Shown in pieces: positions 1 through 11,447 of a stretch of 64,000 nucleotides of DNA. The stretch is from Chrysopilus asiliformis (lineage: Eukaryota; Arthropoda; Insecta; Diptera; Rhagionidae). The translations under genes and the position numbers were made by a program. The DNA lies in contig OZ035961.1 in the NCBI GenBank assembly GCA_964034945.1, forward strand, positions 41,940,184 to 42,004,183, written 5' to 3'. A model generated the notes under the pieces. It saw only the letters and a program-made list of their open reading frames with translations. It had not been told where the DNA came from and did not search any database. Numbering within the stretch: position 1 is the stretch's first letter; each line of letters opens with the position of its first letter.

Positions 1-77
1 TTTGATGTTGCAAGCGGGTAAATACTGGTCTATTATGTTAAAAAGACGAGAAAATATGTTAAAAAATTGAAAACAAA

Positions 78-165
78 GAAAAAATAAAAGACGAGACCGG
101 GAATCGAACCCCAGACCTTGCCGTTCGAAACCCATCGCTACATTTGAACATGTTCGGAGCAAATT
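78..165 (-). repeat. tRNA-derived SINE fragment
   Basis: On the minus strand there is a perfect RNA polymerase III B-box (GGTTCGATTCC) inside GGGGTTCGATTCCCGG. About 35 nt upstream is an A-box-like TAGCGATGGGT. The spacing fits a tRNA-derived SINE head, but there is no complete cloverleaf or acceptor stem pair, so this is not a tRNA gene. Confidence 0.5.
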
Positions 166-832
166 TTGAAATCGGCTGGAACCTAAAAAAATATTCAAAT
201 CAGTAAACATTTTCAAGCTCGAAGCTTTAGATTTATTGGTGAGTAATTTGAAGAATCACCCGTATTACGATTGTCGTGTCGTTTTCGATGATAGTCGTTT
301 TACGTGTTGTAAAACGAACAACACATAAAACGACTTTTGTCGAAAACGACACGGCATTCGGAATACGAGTGAATGTTTCCTACTCTCGAAATCGATTTTT
401 CATAATTAATGTCCTAAGCGGACGAACGGGCAGACGTTTTCAAGTTCCCCAACAAAAGAAAAGACAAATATAGCGTAAAAAGTTGGTGATTTTTTTTTCA
501 GTATTTAAATGAAAAAAATATGCAAAAAAGTGTTTTTTTTTAGTTTGGGTTATTAAAAAGTAGGTAAAGCTCAAACACCCTACAAAAACCAGGTTTCTTA
601 GGCAGGTAACCCTGGCGCCTCGTCGAGCTTTTATTCATAAGAGCCTATAATTCGAGAATCACTGAAATTCAAGTCCGGCCCTAAAATGCCCAAAATCGAG
701 CTGAACATCATCCCGATTGTTTTGAAAATTGGACCGTTACACATACTACTATTATTTAGTGCCGTTTGCACTAACGAAACTAAGGTTCATTTATACGTAC
801 TATTCTTAAAAAAAAGGTTGCGGTTAGCCTAC

Positions 833-964
833 TTAAACCGTAGAGATTCTGGAACTTAAACAATTTAAGTTGTAGATACGTTGCTAAGTTTCGTTGGTAC
901 ACACCTCAGTTAGAGACTTATTTACAACTTAAATTGTTTAAGTCCCAGGATTTCTACGGTTTAA
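833..964. mobile_element. Short inverted-repeat element (MITE-like)
   Basis: Ends are imperfect inverted repeats of roughly 40 bp. The left end begins TTAAACCGTAGAGATTCTGG and the right end, reverse-complemented, begins TTAAACCGTAGAAATCCTGG; both continue into ACTTAAACAATTTAAGTTGTA-type sequence. No coding capacity. No target duplication was identified. Confidence 0.5.
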
Positions 965-1199
965 CACTCTAGCTGCCACGACAGTTTTAAGCCTTTTTCG
1001 AATATTTAGTTGTCAGTCAAAAAGGCACTAAGAGAAAAAAAAATTGAAACAAAATTATACCTAAATGTTATTTTATTACCATAAAATGTGTGCAACTACA
1101 AAAAATCGTTGCGGTTGCAGCGAACACTTTAATAATTTTCATTGTGGCCCGTTGTGTACAATTAGGTGTCAGGTCTTTTTGATTGACATTGCAGTTAGA

Positions 1200-1282
1200 G
1201 TGTTAAGTAGGATAACCGTAACTTAATTTCGGCATTAAAGAGTCTTTCGCTAAGGTCTGGCTGAAACTATAAAAAAAGAATA
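1200..1282 (+). mobile_element. 3' tail of a non-LTR retrotransposon
   Basis: The segment GGCATTAAAGAGTCTTTCGC followed by GGTCTGGCTGAAACTATAAA matches the 3' ends of the two longer LINE fragments at 31200-31245 (plus) and about 45835-45890 (minus). All three end in a short A-rich tail after CTATAAAAA. This copy is truncated to the last 80 bases or so. Confidence 0.55.
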
Positions 1283-1564
1283 GTACGCGTAAACACGCCT
1301 TTAACAGACAAATACAATTTTGTAATCATACAAAAATAACAAATTTATTAACGTTTTGCAACACCAAAATAACATTGAAATAGCAACGCATTTACAATTT
1401 TGATATCCGATCACTAGACCTGCAATAAAAATAATCTAATTAAGGCACTACAGTCAGCATTTTTAATATTGTATAAAAATAGACGTTTTGTCATTTATCT
1501 TAAAATCTAATAAATGCGATTTTCTGGTTTGTACAATTTTCTAACATTGAAACTTATTAAAAAT

Positions 1565-3408
1565 TTACAATTTTAATTCTTCGTTCTCGGGCAGTGGCGC
1601 GAAATAGAATTTCACTTTTTCCTCGGTGACAGCCTCCACAGTTGGTGGATTCCATTTCGGCTTTTGGTCCTTGTCGATGAGTAGAGCACGGACACCTTCT
1701 TTGAAATCGCTGTCAATTAAATGCCGTACGACCATCCGATATTCCATGTTTAGGCATTCCACAAGCGATTTTGTACTACCGAACTGAAGCTGACGATGAG
1801 TTACTTTCATGCTCGTCGGTGACATTTTTTTCATTGTCTAAATGAGAAGAAATTACTTTAAAATATGGTAAAAATAGTTATAAACACTTTTTTCTTGGGA
1901 GGGAGGCAATGATCCAATGGGATTTTGTTGAGTTATGTGAAATCATATTCTAAACACATTTTGTCGTCATAATTTTTTCGATACAACCCATTGCTTTCGA
2001 GAAAATTGCAAAAAACTGTAATTTTTGTTTGAGGTAGAGGAGAGGAATTATCCGATTTGGTATTTGCGAGAAACGCAAATGTAAGAAAGTTTAAGTCGCT
2101 ACCTCTCAAAAATTGTGGTATTCACGGACAGACGAAAAATCGAAAATGCTGCGAAAAAGATTACTTGTTTTTAAAATCTTTTATCCGAAAACTACTCAAC
2201 GGATGGAAAGAATTGTCGCTAAAACGTGTTTTTCCGATAGAGCCAAAATTGCAAAAACTATTTACATTTAGGTATCAACAACTACCCTGTAACGTGGTGA
2301 AAAAGCCCGCTAAAATATATCTTAATAAGCTTACTGGCTTGAAATCCACAATAAGTTCCTACCGGGCTTTTTAGGGCATACTGCCGGTACCTATTAGAAT
2401 AACTAAAATATCGACCTAATATATTCTTGGATCGTGTTGAAACTACCGCTCTTAACGTAGAAAAACGTAAGAGAAAGTGAATTCATATGAAACAATATCT
2501 ACCTCTAGTGTTTTCACAGCCCAATCGCTTCCATCTTTCTCCAGATTCTTGAAAATACCTTCGACAGTATCTGCATCGAAGCAAGTGTTAATCTTCTGCA
2601 AATGCTTTTTCAAAACGAAATCTGCGCTGGAAGCAAACTTGGTAAAGGTGTCCAATATTTTAACAACATCAGGCCCTCCGCTGCACTTCAATAAGGCACC
2701 TTCGAGCTCGTCAAGTTTATCACTGGGACAGTAATGCGTTGCAATGCCAGCCTTTAGGACGTCTTCTCCCTTCAGACGGTATCCGGTGAGGCCCAAGTAA
2801 AGTCCCAACTTTCCCTGAAGCCTGGGTAGAAAATGGGAGCCTCCCACATCGGGAAAAAGTCCTATGGCAGTCTCGGGCATCGCAAATGTTGTTCGTTCGG
2901 ACGCTACCCGATATTTTCCATGAACGGATAGTCCAACACCGCCTCCCATCGTAATGCCATCAATCAGAGCGACATATGGAGATTTGTAGTTGCCAATTAA
3001 CGCATTCAAAGTGTACTCTTCACGGAAAAAATTTTTCGATTCTTCGGTTGGACCAGCCTCAACAATCGCCCTCACATCGCCACCCGCACAAAAACTCTTT
3101 TCTCCTACACCCTTGATTATAACCACGGATTTTTGACCTTCCCACAACTTCAGCGGTTTGTAGATCTTCCTAACCATACCCAAATTGATGGCATTTAACG
3201 CTTTGGGACGATTTATCGTTATTATTCCCTTGTCGGCATGTTCTGTGGCCAAAATTGTATCACTAGGATCCGATTTCGACGAGCTCATTGTGCGAAAACA
3301 ACTCATTGCTAGTGAAATTTGAGATCGACGGATGGACTTTGTGAGGAACTGAAAAAAATATCATCAATTACCTGTAAAATGACTTATCATTGCTCATTTA
3401 ATTACCAT
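1565..3408 (-). CDS. Hibch: 3-hydroxyisobutyryl-CoA hydrolase, mitochondrial
   Basis: Three coding exons on the minus strand: 3408-3406 (the ATG alone), 3348-2503 and 1837-1565, with GT-AG introns of 57 and 665 nt. The joined protein is 373 aa (human about 386). It hydrolyses 3-hydroxyisobutyryl-CoA in mitochondrial valine breakdown. The crotonase fold is clear: SFCAGGDVRAI and ITMGGGVGLSVHG form the CoA/oxyanion region, and MPETAIGLFPDVG carries the catalytic-type Glu and Asp. The C-terminal MSPTSMKVTHRQL and LIDKDQKPKWNPP blocks are HIBCH-specific. An internal ATG at 3306 would give a shorter protein. I prefer the upstream ATG because splicing it in adds MFLTKSIRRSQISLAM, which is basic, lacks acids and resembles a mitochondrial presequence. 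The large intron holds only repeat sequence. Confidence 0.94.
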
Positions 3409-3549
3409 TTTAATAAATTCAACAGGTAGGAAAGATTACGAAACCACTTTGACAGTCAAATATAACCTCAAATCACATTCAGCACTGGAAATATTAAACG
3501 TCAACCACGGGAAATGCTGGAAAGGCCCGGTGGAAAAGTGTAAACAAAA
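3409..3549. promoter_or_regulatory. Divergent promoter region between Hibch and Tsnax
   Basis: The two start codons face away from each other with only 141 bp between them, so both promoters and both 5' UTRs must fit here or overlap. I see no strong TATA box or other named element. The assignment rests on gene arrangement only. Confidence 0.45.
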
Positions 3550-6500
3550 ATGTCGCACGGGTCAAGAAGAGGCTTTCGTGGCCATAAAAATCGAAATTTC
3601 GAGCCGAAAAAACGTTCAGAAACGGTTGAAGTTGACGAACAGAATCCGATAATTAGTAACTTCCGGAACTATGCCAGGGAAATAGACGCTAAACACGATC
3701 GGTACGAGAGAATCTTAAAAATTGGCCGCGACATCACTATCGAAAGCAAGAGAATTATTTTCTTACTGCACACTATTGACCCCAAGTAAATTTTTTCCCA
3801 CTTTTTCAACAAACTTTGATTTTCAAAATGATATTTTTAGGAAAAATAACAAACAAGCTGTTCTTGCAGAGGCTCAAACTCGCATCGGTGCTTTGTTTGA
3901 GACACAATTCCGTGCGGTAGCCAAGGAATTGGGCAACTTTGATCCTTATCAATATGCGAGGGCTTTTTCGCCTGGTTTGCAGGAATTTGTTGAGGCGCTT
4001 TCTTTCTATTTGTATCTAAACAATGAACAGTTGAAGGACTGGTCCTACGTTGCTGGGAAACTGGTTTATGTTGATAAAAAGAAAATTGAGAAAGATTCAG
4101 GTCAACCAGAAGATATTCCAGAAGTCGAAGCGGATGAGAAGCCTCAGACTTATACTTGTCTTGTTCAGCCAATGGAGTTTATGTTGGGCTTAACGGATGT
4201 TGGGGGAGAGATTATGCGACGATGTATAAACTCGTTGGGTAGCGGCGACGTCGAAACTTGTTTCGATTCATGTAAAAATCTACAGCATCTTTACAAGGGG
4301 TAAGTGAATTCGACGGTTTTCTTATTTGGAAATTCTAAATTAGTCTAGTAGGGGCGGTTTATGAACTCATATTGTTTGAGTTTCGTACACAAAAATTAAC
4401 TACATCAGGGTGTTAGGGATGACAAAAGATTATGATATCCGCATGTCCGTTCGTCTGTCTGTCTATCTATCCGTGAACACCATAGCTTTGGAAAGGATTG
4501 AGCTAGAGACTTGAAATTTTGTACAGTTACGTTTCTCGTAAATGGCAAGGAGCATTCCTTTTCCCCTCCCGCAAATAAACGAAACAGTATTCTACCATTT
4601 TCTCGAAAACGTTGAGTTGCATTGAAAAATTTATAAAGACAAAATGTGTTTATAATAAAACTAGAATTTGGACCCGGCTTCGCCCGGCTAAAAGCGTGAA
4701 CAGAAAAAAAACTTAGGAAAACTAAATTCAGTTGGTTAAAAATTAGGTAGCCTGCATGCTGTTCGTTAGTTTTTTCTCTTCGGAAAATGATTAACCCATT
4801 CGGTATTTTGATGCCATATGGCAACGCAGTTAAAAATTTGAATTGACTTATTATTTATTTATTTTGAACACTCTATTCTCATTTAGTGCACCTTTAAGTC
4901 CATTTGTCACCCAATTTTGATTTTTTGAGTAAAAAGCTGGATTACAGTGGACGTATTTGTAAAAAATAAAAATTTTTGATTTTTTTTGGTTTTTTTTTTT
5001 TTTTTTGTTTTAAATGAATACTGATAGCTTAAACATTATTAATTTGTATAGAGAGTATTTTTAACCCCCATAGAAAAAAACATGTGCCGAACGGGTTAAC
5101 AAACTAACAAAAAATTACAGCACTTGCATTCGGTATTACTTTACCCCCCTCACGGGTTGTGTTGGGGCTGGACCCCCGACGAACATCGATGCCAAATTTC
5201 AGGCCAATCGGTTCAGTAGTTTCCCCGCGAAAGAATAACATAGCGCAAAAACTAAGTTTCGAAATCACTTTACCCCCTCCCCTTTCTCCCCCCACCCTTC
5301 GCGCTACTTTTTCGTATGCCTATATTGGAACCAGAACTACCACAGACACTCATGCCAAATTTCAAGTCAATCGGTTCAGCCGTTTTTGCGTGAAACAGGA
5401 ACAGACAGACAGACACCAACTCATTTTTATATATTAGTATGATTTTACATAACTTATCTATACGTCAAAATGCCATTCCACCACTTCTTCCCCCTTCTGC
5501 CATACAAACGAAACAGTTTTTCTACAGTTTTCTCGATGATTTCACATACTCGAAATGGATTTTTTTTCCTAAAAAATTTGTCGGCCGTATAGAGTATTGG
5601 ACGAATTGCCTCTCCCTGGTAATTGTAGCTTTTCTTATATATTAGTATTAGTGTGATTCGTTATATCGGTATTCCTTATACTGGATCTCTACTGTAACCT
5701 GAAACATGGGGTGGCTTCATTTAACTTATTTTCGATCGACTCGAATGACAGTCAAATGAAATCTTCAGTCGACCAAAAATTACACGTCGTTGAACCCGAA
5801 TCTGGTAGTAGTTTGGATGCACCAGGTCTGCTTTTTCAGATATGAAGAGCGACTCAAAAATCGTATATTTATAAGTCGAAAATCGACAATTGTTTTTTCC
5901 TTCATATCTCAAAAAGTAGAACTGACTTAGGCAAACCAGTGCCAGATTCGGATTCAGCGACCCAGAAAAGGCTTATATCGAGTACCCGCCTTAAATGAGC
6001 ATCGGCCCGTGCAATTATTTTTGGTAGACTGAAGATTTCGTTTGACTAGTCAGTTGATCTAAAACAGACGTGGGCAAGAGAAAATTAAAAAGGGCCAAAC
6101 ATATACGAACAAGCCAAAATATACGCCTTTTATAAAGTCCCCGTCGCTGAAACATTTATTGTGCTGTGCGACTTTTAAACTGACTACAAACGAAGCTTTT
6201 TTTATTGCTTTCGAATTACATGAATTAGTTTTCTGGTCTAGTATAACATAACATTGATCAAAATCAAAATCGCTTTTGTGCTTGGCTACAATGCCTTTGC
6301 ATTATAAAGCCAACCCTGTTTTTGTGCAGTAAATAAGGACCAAATTTCAAAAAAAAATCACTCAAAATTTTAACATTTTAAACATAACAAAAGCTGTATT
6401 TACCAATCTGGTGATATGTCATTGTTGGAAGTTTAAGTGAACGACGAACGGTTGTATCAAAATGCCACTTTGAAGTCAAACTTTTCAATAAGATTTTTTG

Positions 6501-7328
6501 AAATTTATTCCAATCGGATTTTGATGTATGGAAGTTTTATGTAGAACCATAACTTTTGTTCTTACACTTTTTTGATAAGATGAACCCCCCCTAATGGTCA
6601 ATTTTTGCCCATTTTCGATCTTAGCCTAACATTTCATGAAAAACGAATCTGCGTATAATTTCAAATCTCTAGCTCAATCCGTGCGCCCGCAATCCGCGCC
6701 ACAGACGGATGGACAGACGAACGGACGGACAGACGGACGGACGGACATCCTAAATTAAACTTTTTTTATCATTCTAAACACACTGGTGTAATGCATTTTT
6801 TGGTGTGATGATCGGATCTTGGTGTTACAAATGGCAAGGCAAATTTAATATACACTTTAGTTTCACCATACGGGTATAAAAAATCATGCGATGAATGGGG
6901 ATCGCATAGAAAAATAGCACAAAAACCGAGGCGTATTACTTACGAAACGCTTTATATATAAATATTCTTAACTTTTAGACTGCCGGGGTGGCACCAAACG
7001 ATGCCACATGCAATCTCGGCGATTCCACGCTAATGTCGATTCCAAATGGATAAAAAATATTCAAAACAAAAACCTTTGATTTTATTAAAAAGGTTAATAA
7101 CTATACGTACAAAGTTTTAACTGTTTGATTTTTAGATTTCTAGGTATTACGTACGTCCGCTGTCGTGAATTATCTCGGAAAATCTACACTTTGAAGCAGA
7201 GCGTTCTGAAGGCCGAAAATGTCTGCTATAACGTCAAAGTTCGTGGTGGAGAAGCAGCCAAATGGGGAGCCGATGATCCTTACACCACAGACAAAGCCGA
7301 TTACGACGAAGATGAAGGCATTTATTAA
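3550..7328 (+). CDS. Tsnax: Translin-associated factor X (TRAX)
   Basis: Three exons, 3550-3785, 3841-4299 and 7136-7328, with introns of 55 and 2836 nt; reading frames join exactly and give 295 aa (human 290). TRAX is the catalytic partner of translin in the C3PO nuclease, which removes the siRNA passenger strand and processes tRNA fragments. The conserved block NYAREIDAKHDRYERILKI is followed by DITIESKRIIFLLH. The acidic catalytic pair in QEFVEA falls at residues Glu126 and Glu129, the same numbers as I recall for human TRAX, and a third acid is Asp197 in GLTDVGGEIMR. The last exon carries YTLKQSVLKAENVCYNVKVRG. It starts head-to-head with Hibch and ends 88 bp from the APLF stop codon. AATAAA at 7381-7386 is the likely polyadenylation signal. 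Confidence 0.95.
4661..5442 (-). mobile_element. Non-autonomous Helitron in Tsnax intron 2
   Basis: On the minus strand the 5' end reads A|TCATACTAATATATAAAAAT and contains a (GTCT)n-like tract. The 3' end has a GC-rich hairpin (GCCGGGCGAAGCCGGG) shortly before a terminal CTAG followed by T. A|TC...CTAG|T with a 3' hairpin is the hallmark of canonical Helitrons. No Rep/helicase coding is present. The two halves could belong to different subfamilies, because other copies here (31570-31938, 53165) have a different 3' hairpin. Confidence 0.65.
5735..6065. mobile_element. Inverted-repeat element in Tsnax intron 2
   Basis: The left arm around 5735-5790 (GACAGTCAAATGAAATCTTC, then AGTCGACCAAAAATTACACG) pairs with the right arm around 6010-6060, read in reverse complement as TAGTCAAACGAAATCTTCAG then TCTACCAAAAATAATTGCAC. 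About 330 bp, no coding capacity. It looks like a foldback or MITE-type element; exact ends are not certain. Confidence 0.45.
6381..6884 (-). mobile_element. Helentron/DINE-like element, copy 1
   Basis: Minus-strand copy of the most abundant repeat in the window. Its 5' end is TTTTTATACCCGTATGGTGA, it has a central (GTCY)n microsatellite followed by GCGGATTGCGGGCGCACGGA, and a core AGAGATTTGAAATT-like sequence. The 3' end is degraded (the hairpin region reads as a diverged form of ATTGCCAGATTGGCAAT) and finishes in AGCTTTTGTTATGTTT. See the finding on this family for the evidence that it is DINE-1/Helentron-like. Confidence 0.6.
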
Positions 7329-7386
7329 ATTGTATTAACTTTACATTCAGAACAAAAAATTAATCGATAAAACGTATAAAAATAAA
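7321..7386. terminator. Overlapping polyadenylation signals of Tsnax and APLF
   Basis: AATAAA on the plus strand at 7381-7386 lies 53 nt after the Tsnax stop. On the minus strand AATAAA is read at 7326-7321, about 90 nt past the APLF stop, and physically overlaps the last codons of Tsnax. The two 3' UTRs therefore must be convergent and overlapping if both signals are used. Confidence 0.5.
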
Positions 7387-7416
7387 AAAAATTTCAACAA
7401 GAACAATTTTTGTGCT

Positions 7417-8696
7417 TTAAACTTTTTCGGAATTCTCCATTTCTGTGTCGGTGTCATTGCCGGATCCATCTGGTTGATATTCTTCCGTTGAATCGTCATC
7501 GGCGTTGAATGGATCATTCAAATCATCTTCGTCGTCTGATAGGAAATCATAATCAGGATCCACATATCCTTTTTTAGCAAGTTTTCGAAGTCTTTCTTTG
7601 CGATTCTTCTCTGGGTCTGCTAAAGATTTAAATTTTCAGAAAAATCTCTTTTAATTGTAGTGATAGAAATACGTACAATAATGGGGAATAATGAGGACGG
7701 TGCGAATGGTTTTTTTTATTTGATGATTGCAATTTAGAAACAAAAAATTGAATTTTTGAACTAACTTGAGGGCGGATGAGCGTACTGTTGGAAATGGACA
7801 GGATTTCGACGGTAGCATCGGATCCCATATGGACAGTCGGGCGTTCCTTTAGGCGGTACTGGGAAATCTGGACGTCGATAATCGCTGTTGCCTGGATGTG
7901 CCATCTCCAAGCGATGCTGTGGATTTCTCCTAGAATTGACAACAATTTACATGAAATGGTTTTGAGCTTTTCTGTTTATTAAGTCCTACCTGTAGCACCG
8001 AATACCAAACTGACATGAATCTCTGATAGTTGAAGTGGCTTCTTGTTTTACAGGTACGACTGGTGTTGTATTTTTCACAGGTGAATTCTTTGGAGCTCCA
8101 TCACCACTACCACTGGTGCTCGGTTGATCACTCGAATCGCATGGCTCTGTTTTGACTTCTTTTTTAACTTCCGGTAAAACTCCTGAAGTAGCTTCTGCAC
8201 TGCTATTCGTTTCCACATCGTCACCGTCGACTTCCTTCTTTATTTGAACATTTTCGACATTTTGTGGGCTCTCCACGATAGAAGTTTCTTCCGTCGAAGA
8301 AGGTACCGCTCCGCATGCATTACCTGAGGTGGAGGCTTCGCATACGTTATCTGAGGTAGTTATTGATTGACTTGAGATATTGTTTGAATCAGGGGATGAG
8401 ATATCACAGCTCTGTTTGGTATTTTGACGGTTTTTAAGTTTCTGTTTTTTGGCGGCTGTCGAAGGCGATGAATCACCGTTTTCAGGCTGATCGGTCAACA
8501 GCCAATGTGGTATTTTTCGTTTTTTTGGTAAATCTGAAGCTTCACTACTATTTTCGGAGTCTTCCTGAATTTCTTGATTTATTTGGTTTACATCTTTTAC
8601 TCGAAATTCATCAGCAGTCGAGCTCGCCGTTGCAACGGCTTCATTTTCGAAAACATTTCCGTCTTCGATCGTTGCTGGCTCGTTATTAATAGACAT
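7417..8696 (-). CDS. Aplf: APLF-like DNA repair factor with two PBZ zinc fingers
   Basis: Three exons, 8696-7990, 7929-7766 and 7619-7417, giving 357 aa. Two PAR-binding zinc fingers are plain. The first has Cys228, Cys234, His241 and His247 in CQFGIRCYRRNPQHR; the second has Cys268, Cys274, His281 and His287. The third exon encodes an acidic tail (DFLSDDEDDLNDPF and following) resembling the histone-chaperone tail of APLF. PKKRKIPHWLL at residues 57-67 resembles the Ku-binding motif of vertebrate APLF (Arg/Lys, Pro, Trp pattern). APLF acts in non-homologous end joining and binds poly(ADP-ribose). No N-terminal FHA domain is visible: the first 220 residues are Ser/Thr/Glu-rich and look disordered. 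The ATG at 8696 is the first in frame; upstream codons lack an ATG. Alternative: another PBZ protein, but the combination of motifs favours APLF. Confidence 0.88.
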
Positions 8697-9775
8697 TTTG
8701 AAAATATATGACAAACCAGATTTAATTTAATGGAAAATTGTAATTTGTTAGTTAAAAACACTTCTTTTTCCACAAAGTTCGCAAACACAAAATTGTGAAA
8801 TAGCTTGCCCTCAACAACAACAAATGATTACGCGGAAATGCGGAATGTTGTTACTTTGCTTCCAGTCATTTTACAAGGAAAGTCGAGGTAATTCCAGTGG
8901 CTGAATTTATTAGTTTGACAGATAAAGTACCTTTATAGTTAGAGAAAAGATCAACAGTCGATAATTACTAGAGAACCTTATAAGCTGCAAAACAAACCTG
9001 TTATCAAAAATTATCACTATGAAGGTAGAACCTGAATCGCACATCGATGCGACCGTCATGCGTCCGTCACGTTGACAGTTCGAGTAAAATCAACGGGATG
9101 CTATGAGTACTCCCCTAATAATACTTTTTCCGATGCGGCAACCGCATAGAGTAGGTCGAATTTCTACTTTTACATGCGGCAACGCACGGAAATGTCATTT
9201 CCCAAAAAAGTTTGTTTACGATTTAAGCAATTTAAGTATGGAACAAATTGAAAGTAATTGTTTCGACGATAAACTAATAGAAGAAGTGCAAAACAATGAA
9301 TTAACTCCAGATTCGTTGCCGTACCCAACTGTCACCGCATCGAACTGTCAACCGGACGCATCGACGTACGATTCAGGTTCTAGCTTTATACTGCTACTAC
9401 TACTGACTAGACAGCCTACAATCTAGAGCAGACGCATTTCGCACATTACTTTAAAATAAATTTTATATTAGGGATATTCAATTCACCTCGTAAAACCGTT
9501 GCAATCTGAGATTTTCGCCCAGTGTTCGATGCTTCCTGCAAAGATTTTGCGAGGTGAAGTAGGCACTCTATTACAAGATTTTTTATCAGAGATTTTTGCT
9601 GTGTGAAAACCAAAAAAAAATGTGATCAATATTGTACAAATGACAACCCTGTTTTTTGTTTTGAAAGTTTCTTTCTGTAGTCACGCAAATTTGAAAAATT
9701 TCTCGAAAATATACAAAAACCATTTAATTGGTTTTGCCCTAGCAATAATCAACTTAAGCGCATACTTTTTCTACA
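8697..9775. other. Intergenic region with one uncharacterised ORF
   Basis: An ATG-initiated open frame at 9103-9426 (plus, 107 codons; FTCGNARKCHFPKKFVYDLS near its start, then an acidic stretch) matches nothing I recognise. It could be a chance frame or the coding remnant of a transposon. The rest is AT-rich with no recognisable exon. The promoters of APLF (minus) and Iba57 (plus) must lie here. Confidence 0.4.
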
Positions 9776-10920
9776 ATGCTTCAGGTAATTATTATTGCAA
9801 AATATTCCGCAAAGCTCAAATGTTTTTCTTTCTTTGAACTTGAAAGCGAGTGCTCCTCACAAAATGCACAAAATTCTGTTCAAGACGCTTTACGACTGCA
9901 AATTCGAGTCAAGAATATTTTGCAGAAAAACTTGCCACCAGAAATTTGGTTCGGGTTGGCGGTGCTGAAGTGGTGCCGTTTTTGCAAGGCCTAATGACTA
10001 ATGACATGGAGCACCTAACGCGGGGCGCCAATTCGATGTACACAATGTTCCTTAATAAAGCTGGAAGAGTTTTGTACGACTCGATCGTCTATCGGACAAG
10101 TGAGGAGAATACGTTTTTAATAGAATGTGATTCGAGTGTGATTAGCGAAGTGACCAAGCATCTGAAGCTGTTCCGGGTGAGGCGGAAAATCAACATTGAC
10201 CCAATGGTATCAGATTACACTGTTTGGGCTGTTTTCAAACCATACGACAGAACCATGTCAACCGTTGATGACCACAAAGCAAAAGAATGCCCACTTATCG
10301 TTGATTCCTTATCAAACTCTTCGAAACAAGACCCTGCAATTAGAACGGAGGAAATAATCATTTGTGCAGATCCTCGAGTCAAATTACTTGGCACTAGATT
10401 AGTTGTCCCGCAGTCCTTGCAATTGCCAGATATTCAAAAACTTCTTCCCGAAGTGAAACTAAAAGAACCATCTGCAATGAATGACTATCAAATTCTTAGA
10501 TACCAACTCGGAATTGCTGAAGGCGTCAACGAGCTCTTCGCCGCCAAATCCTTCCCTCTTGAAGTCAATTGTGATTATCTGCATGGAGTCAGCTTTCACA
10601 AAGGCTGTTACGTGGGCCAGGAGCTCACAGCGAGGACATATCACACTGGAGTGGTAAGAAAACGGATTCTACCGATAGAATTTGCTACCCATGTCGACGA
10701 GAAGGAGGGTCTGGAGAATGTTTTGCTGCCAAATGGAAATTCTGCTGGGAAAATACGAGGATTTAAAGGTAAATGGGGTGTAGCACTACTTAGGGTGGAA
10801 CAAGTAATGGGCGATTCCATTTCTTTAATGGCTACGAATCTTAAATGCTCTGCAGTCCGACCCATTTGGTGGCCACAGGAGTTGCCAACCAAAGCCGAAT
10901 TGAAGGAACAACAAAAATAA
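9776..10920 (+). CDS. Iba57: Iron-sulfur cluster assembly factor IBA57, mitochondrial
   Basis: Two coding exons, 9776-9784 (ATG CTT CAG) and 9847-10920, separated by a 62-nt GT-AG intron; 360 aa (human 356). The long open frame has no ATG near its start and a TGA just upstream, so splicing to the tiny first exon is needed. It yields MLQRVLLTKCTKFCSRRF, a strong mitochondrial presequence. IBA57 is a GcvT-fold folate-binding protein that works with ISCA1/ISCA2 in making [4Fe-4S] clusters. The family signature KGCYVGQELTAR is present at residues 255-266; GLMTNDMEHL and the N-terminal RVGGAEVVPFLQGL also match. AATAAA at 11007-11012 is the likely poly(A) signal. Confidence 0.95.
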
Positions 10921-11447
10921 ATTGGTACTTCCGATGTTACTGTTATCTAGTCATGTAGTGTATTGCATATTTTTTTTAATTTAACAATTCTAAATTGTGT
11001 TGGAAAAATAAAATATTTTTAGTATATCAGGCTTCATATAAAATCAGTTTTTTCTAGAAACGAAACCCCGATTTATTTGCACTTGGAAGATTCGGGTAAA
11101 CTTTTTTTTTAAAATTAGGTATCACCCGATTTTTGGAAAATCGTAGACTTATGAATAATGAGTCCCCAGGGCCGCGTTCTATTACTAACCGTGGTCGACC
11201 GCGGTTAACTGAAAGCCGTTCCGGAACAGATACGGTTCACGACGCAATAGTGATTGGTTAGTGACGCTCGATTTTTAAATATAAATAAAACAAGTTGTGT
11301 GTGAGATATCCACCCATTTTTTTTTTGTTTGAAAGAATATTTTATGGCATTAAGTATGGAATATAACATCGTTCAAATGTCCGCCGCTTTGCTTTGCTTA
11401 GTGGCACGTATTCGCGAGGTCCAATCTTCGATGACTTTGTCGCATAA

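Larger units (their letters stand above)
1..1564. other. Intergenic stretch with repeat fragments, no gene seen
   Basis: No convincing coding exon was found. The open frame at 276-473 begins with GTG and resembles no family I know. The stretch at about 255-370 (TCGTGTCGTTTTCGATGATA and following) recurs in diverged form at 57520-57600, so it is an interspersed repeat. A tRNA-like SINE piece, a short inverted-repeat element and the tail of a LINE are listed separately. Confidence 0.6.

Noticed and set aside
78..165. Possible tRNA gene on the minus strand
   Set aside because: The B-box is perfect but no acceptor stem, anticodon loop or full cloverleaf can be drawn; a SINE fragment explains it better.
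276..473. 65-codon plus-strand frame
   Set aside because: Starts with GTG, overlaps an interspersed repeat (also at 57520-57600), and has no recognisable family.
3837..4172. 111-codon minus-strand frame
   Set aside because: Antisense shadow of Tsnax exon 2.
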